Positions 30,707-38,206 of a DNA stretch of 64,000 bases are shown in pieces. The notes below the pieces were generated by a model. That model saw only the letters and a list, made by a program, of their open reading frames with translations, had not been told where the DNA came from and ran no database searches. This DNA comes from Asticcacaulis endophyticus. GTDB taxonomy: Bacteria > Pseudomonadota > Alphaproteobacteria > Caulobacterales > Caulobacteraceae. A program made the translations under genes and the position numbers. Location: positions 248,001 to 312,000 of the forward strand of contig NZ_BMZB01000004.1 of NCBI RefSeq assembly GCF_014652575.1, read 5' to 3'. The stretch's first letter is position 1, and the number at the start of each line of letters is the position of its first letter.

Positions 30707-31465
30707 ATGATCGATATACATAATCTTGACATCGATATGGGCCGCGCACGGGTCGTCAGTAATTTGACAGCCCGCTTTGAGACCGGCCGATTACATGCGA
30801 TCATTGGTCCTAATGGTGCGGGTAAAACCAGTCTGCTGAAAGCCGTTTGTGGCCTTCTGCCCAGTGCGACTGGCGCCATCAGGCTTGATGGGCATGACCT
30901 GACTGCACTTAGTTTGCGCGAGCGGGCACGGCTTATGGCCTATCTGCCGCAGGAGCGTGCCATTGCCTGGGATCTCAAGGCCATAGAGGTCGTGGCGCTC
31001 GGCTGTGCGGACTTGTCGGGAGAAGATAGCCTTAAGCATGCGCAGCAGCAGCTTGAGGTCATGGGGTTGTCGGATAAGGCCGAAACCAGCGTCTTTAGCC
31101 TGTCTGGCGGGCAACGGGCGCGGGTGCTTCTGGCGCGGTTGCTGGCCACGGAGGCCAAAATCTATTGCCTTGATGAGCCTCTGACGGCGCTTGATCCGGC
31201 CTGGCAAAGGCGGGTGCTGGAGGTGTTTAAATCTCGCGCGGCGCAAGGACGCACTATCATTGTGAGCTTACATGACATCGGATTGGCGGCGCAATTTGCC
31301 GATGACCTGTGGGTGCTCGATCACGGGCGGTTAGTGGCAAACGGCGAACCTGAAGCGGCCCTGTCGGATGAGGTGCTGCGGCAGGTTTTCAATATTACCG
31401 GCACCTTTGCGGAAGGGCGAAACTTGCGGATTGATCCGCAGGCCCTGCCGGAGCACGGCGCCTAA
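30707..31465 (+). CDS. FecE/BtuD-type ABC importer ATPase
   Basis: 252 residues. Walker A GPNGAGKTS is near 34-42, the Q-loop reads YLPQER, the signature LSGGQRARV is near 131, Walker B is YCLDEPLTALD and the H-loop SLHD. The frame is open from 30683, but the ATG at 30707 (MIDIHNLDIDMG) is the family start and clears the permease stop. It energises uptake of the BtuF-bound ligand. No TonB-dependent receptor or cobalamin riboswitch is visible near this operon. Its stop overlaps that of the convergent transglycosylase. Confidence 0.93.
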   Translation: MIDIHNLDIDMGRARVVSNLTARFETGRLHAIIGPNGAGKTSLLKAVCGLLPSATGAIRLDGHDLTALSLRERARLMAYLPQERAIAWDLKAIEVVALGCADLSGEDSLKHAQQQLEVMGLSDKAETSVFSLSGGQRARVLLARLLATEAKIYCLDEPLTALDPAWQRRVLEVFKSRAAQGRTIIVSLHDIGLAAQFADDLWVLDHGRLVANGEPEAALSDEVLRQVFNITGTFAEGRNLRIDPQALPEHGA

Positions 31466-33630
31466 CTACCACCTTGTTTTTTCAGGTCGAGATAGTTGAT
31501 CGGCCCTGTAGGGGTTTCACCGCTGCCGCTATCGTCCTCAAGCGAGGGAGTATAGGCGATAATCATGCCGCGTTTCAGATCAGTCATTGGACGCAAAACC
31601 GCCTGACCGCCATTGAGGCGGGCGCGATAAACCTGCATGTTTTCCATGACTCGCATCATGTAGTTGCGGGTTTCGGTGAACTGAGCGCACTCGATAAACA
31701 TGATCGGATCGCCGCCATCGCCGCGAGGATCAGCACATTCCATGATCCAGCGCGGCGGGCGGTTTGGACCGGCATTATAACCGGCGGCAGCCATGACGTA
31801 TGACCCGCCAAAACGATCCACCAGTTCGCCCAGATGATAGGCGCCGAGTGTCATATTAAATTCCGGCTCATAAAGCTTAGCGTCAGAATAGCTGAGCGAC
31901 ATACGTCGGGCAACGGCGCGGGCGGTCGGTGGAATAAGCTGCATCATCCCGCGGGCATTGGCGTGGGAGCGCACCATCGGATCAAAGCCGCTCTCCTGAC
32001 GGGTGATGGCCAGCACAAAGGCATTTTCGGGGGCCTTGACATTGGGCACGGCTCGTAACGGATAGGCCCGTTCCGGCAGATAAAATCCGCGCTGCATGGA
32101 CACCCGCGCAATGCGCATGGCCGTGTCCTGAGTGTCATAGGTGCTGGCCAGATCGACCAGCAGGGCCTGTTCTTCGGCATTGGGCAATACGTCATCCAGC
32201 GCCAGCACCATACCCCGGAACAGGTCGCGTTCACCCATTGAACCCAGAATTTTGGCTGCCTTGACCATGTCTCGACCATTGAAGCGTTCTGTGTCGGCCG
32301 GTGCTGGCACCGGATCTTTGGTGAGGACGATCTGGGCAAGCCCTGCTTTTTCAGCCGCTAACTGTCCGTAAAAGCTGAAGATATACTGGCCACCTTCCTG
32401 ATAATTCAGTTGTGCATTGGCCGCATCACCCGCTGCCTCATAGGCGCGGCCCAGCCAGTAGTGGGCGCGTCCCTGAGTGATGGGCGAGGTGCCAGCCCCT
32501 TCCAGCGACGTGAAGTGGGTAATGGCGCGGGCGGGGTCGTTAAGCTTAGTGAGGGCCATCCAGCCGGCAAAAAACTCGGCCTCGGCCTTTTTCTCGCCAT
32601 TGGGAAAACCGCCATTATTCATGGCATTATAGGCGGCCCGATAATCCTTAGCTTTAAGGGCTTCCCGGAAATAGCTCAGGCGCTCAACCCACAGATTGTT
32701 GATGGCGGTGTCATTTTGCGGGGCGGCTGGAAATTGCGTCAGTAGCGGAAAACCGAGTGGCTCCAGATCTTTTTTGCGCAGGAATCGCGCACGCTCATAG
32801 GCCAGAACACTATTGTTGGGCGAAGCGGCTAAAGCGGCCTCCCATTTCTGGGTGGCATCGGCCGTGCCCGCACGCAGGGCAAAGGCGGCCTGCGCCACCA
32901 CCCGGTCGCGGTCGCCGACATAATCCAGCATGGCGCGCGAAGCCGGACCCTGCGGCCCCAGCAGAAGGCTGTTCAGACGGGCGACATGATCTTCCTGCGA
33001 CAGATATTTGCCAAACAGACTATAGAACCGCTGCTGATCCAAAGCCTCGAAACTTTGGTCCCGCCACCAGAAACGGGCCGTGGCGCGGGCGTCCTCGGTC
33101 TTGCCGAGTTGGTCATAGGCAGTAATGAGGGCGATGGCGCCATCGACGCTCATCGGGGGGGCACCGTTAAACCAGTCGACAACCTGCTGAGGGCTGATGC
33201 CGGATGTGGAAATTAGTTTTTCGGCGGCCAAAACCCGGCGTGATTCGCGCGGCCAGCCGATAAGATCACGACGGGCTGCATCTAACGTGGCAAAACCATA
33301 AATTGACGCCCCTTCGTTATCGAGGATGTTCCACAACACGATCTTACGCGCCACTGGATCGTTCAGGCCGCTTCGCAGGGATTCGGCCAGAGAAAAATTA
33401 CCGGATTTTGCCGCCCTTAGTGCCGATTGCAGCGTCTCCATTTCAGCCTGCGGCAAGGCGGCGGCCTGATAGGGGCGGGCGGTTGAGGTTGATTCGGTTG
33501 GCGCGGGTGTGTTCTGGGTGGCTTCGATCGCAAACGCAGCCCCGGCCCCTACAGCCAGTACCCCGGCGACACCGGCTACCCACCTGGACATGCCGGTTTT
33601 AAGGACAGTTTTCAGGGGGCGTATCGTCAT
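31462..33630 (-). CDS. Soluble lytic murein transglycosylase (Slt70-like)
   Basis: 722-residue periplasmic enzyme that cleaves peptidoglycan with formation of 1,6-anhydro-MurNAc. A signal or anchor helix lies at about 16-36 (VAGVAGVLAVGAGAAFA), then a long alpha-helical superhelix (about 60-510), and an SLT domain with catalytic E546 in RQESGFDP, followed by ARGMMQLIPPTA and AAAGYNAGP. It probably works in wall turnover or insertion of envelope machines. Divergent from dapA, which supplies the wall's diaminopimelate, across a palindrome-bearing gap. Confidence 0.93.
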   Translation of the reverse strand: MTIRPLKTVLKTGMSRWVAGVAGVLAVGAGAAFAIEATQNTPAPTESTSTARPYQAAALPQAEMETLQSALRAAKSGNFSLAESLRSGLNDPVARKIVLWNILDNEGASIYGFATLDAARRDLIGWPRESRRVLAAEKLISTSGISPQQVVDWFNGAPPMSVDGAIALITAYDQLGKTEDARATARFWWRDQSFEALDQQRFYSLFGKYLSQEDHVARLNSLLLGPQGPASRAMLDYVGDRDRVVAQAAFALRAGTADATQKWEAALAASPNNSVLAYERARFLRKKDLEPLGFPLLTQFPAAPQNDTAINNLWVERLSYFREALKAKDYRAAYNAMNNGGFPNGEKKAEAEFFAGWMALTKLNDPARAITHFTSLEGAGTSPITQGRAHYWLGRAYEAAGDAANAQLNYQEGGQYIFSFYGQLAAEKAGLAQIVLTKDPVPAPADTERFNGRDMVKAAKILGSMGERDLFRGMVLALDDVLPNAEEQALLVDLASTYDTQDTAMRIARVSMQRGFYLPERAYPLRAVPNVKAPENAFVLAITRQESGFDPMVRSHANARGMMQLIPPTARAVARRMSLSYSDAKLYEPEFNMTLGAYHLGELVDRFGGSYVMAAAGYNAGPNRPPRWIMECADPRGDGGDPIMFIECAQFTETRNYMMRVMENMQVYRARLNGGQAVLRPMTDLKRGMIIAYTPSLEDDSGSGETPTGPINYLDLKKQGGS

Positions 33631-33699
33631 GGTGTTTCGCTCTCAAAGTCTGTTAACAGGGTGGCTATCGAAGCGCTGAGCGCCATCATGGCCCATATT

Positions 33700-33713
33700 T
33701 TTCCATATGGAAA
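33700..33713. promoter_or_regulatory. Perfect 14-bp palindrome between slt and dapA, candidate operator
   Basis: TTTCCATATGGAAA is a perfect palindrome in the divergent gap, and its right half overlaps a second dyad, TTCCAT...ATGGAA (33701-33720). The spacing suits a dimeric repressor controlling one or both genes. No regulator can be named and the site may be chance in AT-rich sequence. Confidence 0.35.
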
Positions 33714-33810
33714 CATGGAATTCTTTAAACAAATTCCCAACTAATCATTGCGGCCTGCGCTTTGTGGTCTTAAGGAATTGCGCAAGTGTTTTACTCAGGA
33801 TTTTATGTCG

Positions 33811-34701
33811 ATGACCCGCAGTTCCGTTCCGCTTTTTCATGGTGTGATTACAGCCCTGATTACGACGTTCAAAGACGGTGAGGTGGATTATGCGGCCTTC
33901 GAGGCTCTGGTGGAGCATCAGATAAAGTCTGGCGTTCATGGCTTGGTGCCGGTGGGTACAACGGGGGAAACCTCAACGCTGAGCATGGCCGAGCATAAAG
34001 CTATCGTCGAACTTTGTGTCAAAACCGCAGCTGGTCGCGTGAAAGTGATCGCAGGTGCGGGTTCAAACTCGACAGCTGAAGCGCTGGAGCTAACTCAGCA
34101 TGCCAAGGCGGTGGGGGCGGATGCCGCCCTTGTGGTCGCACCCTATTACAACAAGCCGTCTCAGGAAGGCATGTACCAGCACTATAAGCACCTGAACGAC
34201 AATGTGCAGATTCCGGTGATGATGTATAATGTCCCCGGCCGTACGGTGGTTGATTTATCTAACGCCACGGTGGCGCGCTTGGCCCAGTTGCCCAACATTG
34301 TCGGCATTAAGGACGCGACCGGCGATCTGGCGCGCGCCAGTATGATGCGCCTTGAAGTGCCCGAAGATTTCGCCCTGATTTCCGGTGATGATCCCACGCT
34401 TTTGGGTTACATGGCCCACGGCGGTCATGGTGTGATTTCAGTGACGTCCAATGTCGCGCCCGCCCAAATGGTTGCGCTTTATAACGCAGCCGCCGCCGGT
34501 GATTTTGCGACCGCCCGCGCCATGCAGGATAAGTTGATCAACCTGCATAAGGCTTTGTTTTATGATGCCTCGCCATCGCCGACCAAATATGCCTTAAGCT
34601 GTTTGGGGCAATGCACTGACGAGGTGCGTCTGCCGATCGCGCCATGTGCGGCTGATGTGCGTCCGAAGGTCGATGAGGCCATGAGGCTGGCGGGGCTGTA
34701 A
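33811..34701 (+). CDS. dapA: 4-hydroxy-tetrahydrodipicolinate synthase
   Basis: Condenses pyruvate with aspartate semialdehyde, first committed step to diaminopimelate and lysine. 296 residues from [20 protein letters not shown]. The active site is present: the [11 protein letters not shown] pocket, MMYNVPGRT (tyrosine) and VGIKDATGD (Schiff-base lysine). Two ATG codons are possible, 33805 and 33811; the only Shine-Dalgarno-like AGGA (33797-33800) is better spaced from 33811. smpB follows after one base, so the two are cotranscribed. Confidence 0.94.
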   Translation: MTRSSVPLFHGVITALITTFKDGEVDYAAFEALVEHQIKSGVHGLVPVGTTGETSTLSMAEHKAIVELCVKTAAGRVKVIAGAGSNSTAEALELTQHAKAVGADAALVVAPYYNKPSQEGMYQHYKHLNDNVQIPVMMYNVPGRTVVDLSNATVARLAQLPNIVGIKDATGDLARASMMRLEVPEDFALISGDDPTLLGYMAHGGHGVISVTSNVAPAQMVALYNAAAAGDFATARAMQDKLINLHKALFYDASPSPTKYALSCLGQCTDEVRLPIAPCAADVRPKVDEAMRLAGL

Positions 34702-34702
34702 T

Positions 34703-35170
34703 ATGGCCGAACCCACCAACTACAAAGTCATTGCTGAAAATCGCCGCGCCCGGTTTGATTATTTCCTTGAAGAAACCTTTGAGGCCGGCATCGTGCTGAC
34801 CGGCACAGAAGTCAAATCACTGCGCAATGGCCGGGCCAATATCACGGAATCTTACGCCGGTGTCGAAGGGGCGGATATCGCCCTGATCAATGCTGATATC
34901 CCCCCCTATGCGCAGGCCAATCGCTTCAACCACGAGCCGCGCCGTATCCGTAAGCTGCTGCTGCACCGTAAGCAGATCGATCGGCTGATGGGGGCTGTGC
35001 AGCGTGAAGGCCTGACCATCGTGCCGGTGAAGCTCTATTTCAACGAAAAGGGCTTTGCCAAGCTCCAGATCGCGCTCGCCAAGGGTAAGAAAAATCACGA
35101 TAAGCGCGAAGCTGTGGCCGAACGCGACTGGCAGCGCGATAAGGCGCGTCTGATGCGTGATCGAGGCTGA
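34703..35170 (+). CDS. smpB: SsrA-binding protein SmpB
   Basis: Partner of tmRNA in ribosome rescue. 155 residues with the oligonucleotide-binding barrel: [29 protein letters not shown] near the start, then [14 protein letters not shown], and a basic C-terminal tail ([23 protein letters not shown]) that occupies the mRNA channel. dapA-smpB adjacency recurs in Caulobacter relatives, where tmRNA links to cell-cycle timing (family knowledge). The ssrA gene itself is not in the window. Confidence 0.97.
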   Translation: MAEPTNYKVIAENRRARFDYFLEETFEAGIVLTGTEVKSLRNGRANITESYAGVEGADIALINADIPPYAQANRFNHEPRRIRKLLLHRKQIDRLMGAVQREGLTIVPVKLYFNEKGFAKLQIALAKGKKNHDKREAVAERDWQRDKARLMRDRG

Positions 35171-35180
35171 TTAGACCAGA

Positions 35181-35765
35181 TTACAGGTCTTCGTCATCGA
35201 ACTGATCGGCGAATTTCGGCGCATTTTGTTGAGCCTGACGCGGACGGCCCACAACGCTGGCCAGATCGGCCAGATCGACAAACGTATCCGCCTGACGGCG
35301 CAGTTCATCCGAGGTCATCGGCGGCTGCGACTTTACGGTTGACACCACGGTCACGCGGCAGCCTTTGCGCTGAACGCTTTCGATCAGGCGGCGGAAGTCG
35401 CCATCACCCGAAAACAGCACCAGATGGTCGGCATGTTCAGCCATTTCCATCATGTCACAGGCGATTTCAATATCCATATCCCCGCGCCAGCGCTTACGCC
35501 CCTGCGAGTCGGTATATTCCTTGGCCGTTTTGGTAATCAGCGCAAAGCCGTTGTAATCGAGCCAGTCCACCAGCGGACGGATGGGGGAATAGTCATCGCC
35601 TTCGACCAGAGCGGTATAATAATAGGCGCGGATCAGGATGCCGCGCTTACGGAATTCATCCAGCAGCTTGCGGTAATCGATGTCGAAGTTTAAAGCCTTG
35701 GCCGCCGAATAAAGGTTGGCGCCGTCGATAAACAGAGCGATTTTGTCAGTGGGATAAAAACTCAT
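35181..35765 (-). CDS. NYN-domain (LabA/DUF88-like) putative RNase
   Basis: 194 residues with the PIN-like NYN fold. Acidic residues expected to bind metal are seen in LFIDGANLY (D14), RGDMDIEIACDM (about 94-105) and LFSGDGDF (about 117-124). Members of this family are suspected RNases, and a role here in RNA processing fits the neighbouring smpB but is inference. The C-terminal 35 residues are polar and acidic, probably disordered. It converges on smpB with a ten-base gap. Confidence 0.85.
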   Translation of the reverse strand: MSFYPTDKIALFIDGANLYSAAKALNFDIDYRKLLDEFRKRGILIRAYYYTALVEGDDYSPIRPLVDWLDYNGFALITKTAKEYTDSQGRKRWRGDMDIEIACDMMEMAEHADHLVLFSGDGDFRRLIESVQRKGCRVTVVSTVKSQPPMTSDELRRQADTFVDLADLASVVGRPRQAQQNAPKFADQFDDEDL

Positions 35766-35798
35766 GGCAATGGCTTTCTAAAAATAGGGCAGTCGGTA

Positions 35799-36320
35799 AT
35801 GGAGGACGGTAAAATCTATATTGCATATGGGGCTAATCTACCCGGCCGTCACGGGAATCCTTCGCAGGATTTAGCCTATGTTGTCAAGAGATTGCGCGCA
35901 TTAAGCGTCAATGTTGAGCACGCATCTAAGCTTTGGCGATCAAAAGCGTGGCCCAATCCTGATGACCCGCCATTTCATAACGCTGTTTTTCGAGTATCCA
36001 CCGGCCACTTACCCTATGATTTATTGCAAATTTTGCATCAGTTGGAAGTTGAGGCCGGACGTATTCGTAATCTTAATCTTAGTGGCATGAAAAACACACC
36101 GCGTGTACTTGATCTTGATCTTATCGCCTATGGTGATGAGGTCGTTAGCGAAGACGGCGGCATGCAGTTGCCGCATCCGCGGGCTCATGAGCGGGGATTT
36201 GTTATGGGGCCGCTGGCCGAGATTGATCCTGAGTGGATGCATCCGGTTCTTAAGCAGACCGCGCGCGCATTGGCCGCAAAGGTTACGGTCGGGGCTGATG
36301 CTTACCCTTTGGCGGGCTGA
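35799..36320 (+). CDS. folK: 6-hydroxymethyl-7,8-dihydropterin pyrophosphokinase
   Basis: Transfers pyrophosphate from ATP to the pterin in folate synthesis. 173 residues with YIAYGANLPG near the start, the NAVFRVSTG strand, and the signature TPRVLDLDLIAYG (about 104-116) whose aspartates bind Mg, followed by LPHPRAHERGFV. It stands apart from folP and folB. The gene body is more AT-rich than its neighbours in its first half. The last 19 bases overlap the convergent DMT transporter gene. Confidence 0.93.
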   Translation: MEDGKIYIAYGANLPGRHGNPSQDLAYVVKRLRALSVNVEHASKLWRSKAWPNPDDPPFHNAVFRVSTGHLPYDLLQILHQLEVEAGRIRNLNLSGMKNTPRVLDLDLIAYGDEVVSEDGGMQLPHPRAHERGFVMGPLAEIDPEWMHPVLKQTARALAAKVTVGADAYPLAG

Positions 36321-37258
36321 GGTTTGCGCTGGTCCAGCCAGCTATAGAGCGCCACCCCGATCAATACTAAAATCGTACCGGCAATGTCAGACGGGGTTAT
36401 GACCTCGCGCAGGATTAGCCCGCTTAAGATAAGCGTGATAACGGGGTTGATGAAGCCAATCACCGCATTGGCCTGAGCCGAGATGCGCGACAGGGCGAAA
36501 TTGATCAGATAGCTGGGCAGGACTGTGGCCCCGATGGCCAGACCCAGGCACAGCCACAACAAAGGCGCGGATACCGGGATGTCCGATACCTTATGGGTCA
36601 CTCCGAAGTGGATGAAGGAGGCCGTCGCCGCTCCGGTCATCGCCCATGAGGTGAACAGAGAAGGGCCCATCTTTTTGATCACCGGTTTGGCCAGCAATAG
36701 ATAAAGCGCAAACGCCACCGATGAGGCGGTAACCCATAAGGCGCCGGCGGTAATATTACCGCCTTTGGTATGCATATCGGTTATGAACACCAGCCCCAGA
36801 CCGGCATAGGAAATGGCGAAGGCAGATAACGCCCACGGTTTAATCTTGTGGCCGAAAAACAATGCGCCCAGTAAAATGACAAACAAAGGGTAGGTGAACA
36901 GGATCAACCGCTCAAACTGTGGCGTCAGATGAACCAACCCCTCAAAATCCGTATAGCTGGCAAACCAGTAGCCCAGTACGCCAACAGCGATTGCCTGCAA
37001 ATAGGTTTTGCGCGAAATATCGATAGTGGCCCGATGCTTCCACCAGGTGATTAGTCCCACCAGCAGGAAAAAGGGTGTGGCCATCAGCAGGCGCAGGGCT
37101 AACAGGGTCGTGGCATCAACATCATAGTCATAGGCCAGCTTGATATAGATGCCTTTGGTGGCAAACAGAAATGAGCCCAGCAGCGCCAGTCCGTAGCCGC
37201 CCCATGTCATGAGCGGATTTGGTTTTTCTGAACTGTCGGTGGATATTGTCTCTGACAT
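36302..37258 (-). CDS. EamA/DMT-family transporter
   Basis: 318 residues with ten predicted transmembrane helices in two five-helix EamA repeats: about 20-160, with LGYWFASYTDFEGL near 115, and about 175-310, with VLPSYLINFALSRISAQANAVIGFINPVITLI in the second repeat. Members export amino acids, nucleosides or other metabolites; the substrate cannot be read. The 3' end overlaps folK by 19 bases in opposite direction, leaving no terminator between them. Confidence 0.88.
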   Translation of the reverse strand: MSETISTDSSEKPNPLMTWGGYGLALLGSFLFATKGIYIKLAYDYDVDATTLLALRLLMATPFFLLVGLITWWKHRATIDISRKTYLQAIAVGVLGYWFASYTDFEGLVHLTPQFERLILFTYPLFVILLGALFFGHKIKPWALSAFAISYAGLGLVFITDMHTKGGNITAGALWVTASSVAFALYLLLAKPVIKKMGPSLFTSWAMTGAATASFIHFGVTHKVSDIPVSAPLLWLCLGLAIGATVLPSYLINFALSRISAQANAVIGFINPVITLILSGLILREVITPSDIAGTILVLIGVALYSWLDQRKPQPAKG

Positions 37259-37332
37259 GGTGAGGGCCTGATACTGCGGGCCATGATATCATGTAAATAG
37301 GCAGCACCCTGATGACGTAAGGTGCCGGTAAC

Positions 37333-37497
37333 TCAGGCACCTGTTTTAAAGCGACGCGCGCGGCGCGCAAGCTTAAGCGCCCAGAGCGGTTTTTCAGTTT
37401 TCTCGACGCTCTTGCGGTCCCGGCGTGCATCAACAGCGACCGGGCGGGGCGCCGCGGGCGCAAGGGTGTTCAGGCGATTGGCAAGGTGCGTAATCAT
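37333..37497 (-). CDS. Possible small basic protein, 54 residues
   Basis: Between the DMT transporter and rpoZ lies a 417-base gap. On its minus strand an ATG at 37497 opens a frame of 54 codons, beginning MITHLANRLNTLAPAAPRPV and ending in the basic KLARRARRFKTGA. It has no strong ribosome site, no known domain, and part lies opposite another open frame. It is reported because it is the only compact frame in the gap with an ordinary start and a plausible composition. The rest of the gap shows no clear promoter. Confidence 0.3.
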   Translation of the reverse strand: MITHLANRLNTLAPAAPRPVAVDARRDRKSVEKTEKPLWALKLARRARRFKTGA

Positions 37498-37675
37498 GGC
37501 GGCGGCTATACAGGGGTATGGTTTCTAATGCAACATGGGTTGCGGCCCCCAAAGAATTTATACGCACCCGGTTGTGTTTTTGAACCAACAGCGCTAAACA
37601 GCGCGGTTCAACCGGTACATATACGCTATTGTGGCAGGGCTGCCCTTTAATGCGCATATAGAATTTGAGGATTTC

Positions 37676-38035
37676 ATGGCTCGCGTCACTGTCGAAGATT
37701 GCATCGAAAAGGTCGATAACCGCTTCAATCTGGTTCTTCTGGCCGCTCATCGTGCCCGTGCCATTTCGTCGGGTTCGGCAATCCTGCTGGATCGCGACAA
37801 TGACAAGAACCCGGTCGTGGCTCTGCGCGAAATCGCCGAAGAGGTTCTGCAGCCGGAAACCCTGACCGAAAGCCTGATCGCCAGCCTGCAACGCGTCGAT
37901 GAGCGCACTGAGGCTGAGGAAGAGGCCGAAACCCTGGCTCTGCTGGCTGATCCGCAGCACATGCAAATGTCGGAAAGCGAACTGATCCGCGCCCTTCAAT
38001 CTGATCGCGATGGTGGTCAGGAAGAGCGCTACTAA
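37676..38035 (+). CDS. rpoZ: DNA-directed RNA polymerase subunit omega
   Basis: 119 residues. [33 protein letters not shown] is the conserved omega core that chaperones beta', followed by [13 protein letters not shown] and a long acidic alphaproteobacterial tail. The frame is open from 37631, but GAGGA (37667-37671) and homology place the start at 37676. It precedes the Rel/SpoT gene, as in many proteobacteria; ppGpp acts on RNA polymerase partly through omega, so the linkage is functional. A terminator separates the two here. Confidence 0.95.
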   Translation: MARVTVEDCIEKVDNRFNLVLLAAHRARAISSGSAILLDRDNDKNPVVALREIAEEVLQPETLTESLIASLQRVDERTEAEEEAETLALLADPQHMQMSESELIRALQSDRDGGQEERY

Positions 38036-38062
38036 CTATTTGCGTCCTTTTCAGACCAACAT

Positions 38063-38090
38063 AGCCGCACCCGAAAGGGGGCGGCTTTTT
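38063..38090 (+). terminator. Terminator after rpoZ
   Basis: AGCCGCACCC (38063-38072) pairs with GGGGGCGGCT (38077-38086) apart from one A-G mismatch, with a GAAA tetraloop and TTTT following. Confidence 0.8.
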
Positions 38091-38206
38091 CGTGCGCGCG
38101 TTTCGTGTGTGTCTCTGTTTTGACTATATTTTTTCTGGATATGCTGAAAAAGCGGGCGTATGGTTATTATATGGGGGTTGAGGTCCTTAAACATTAAGGA
38201 TTTCTT

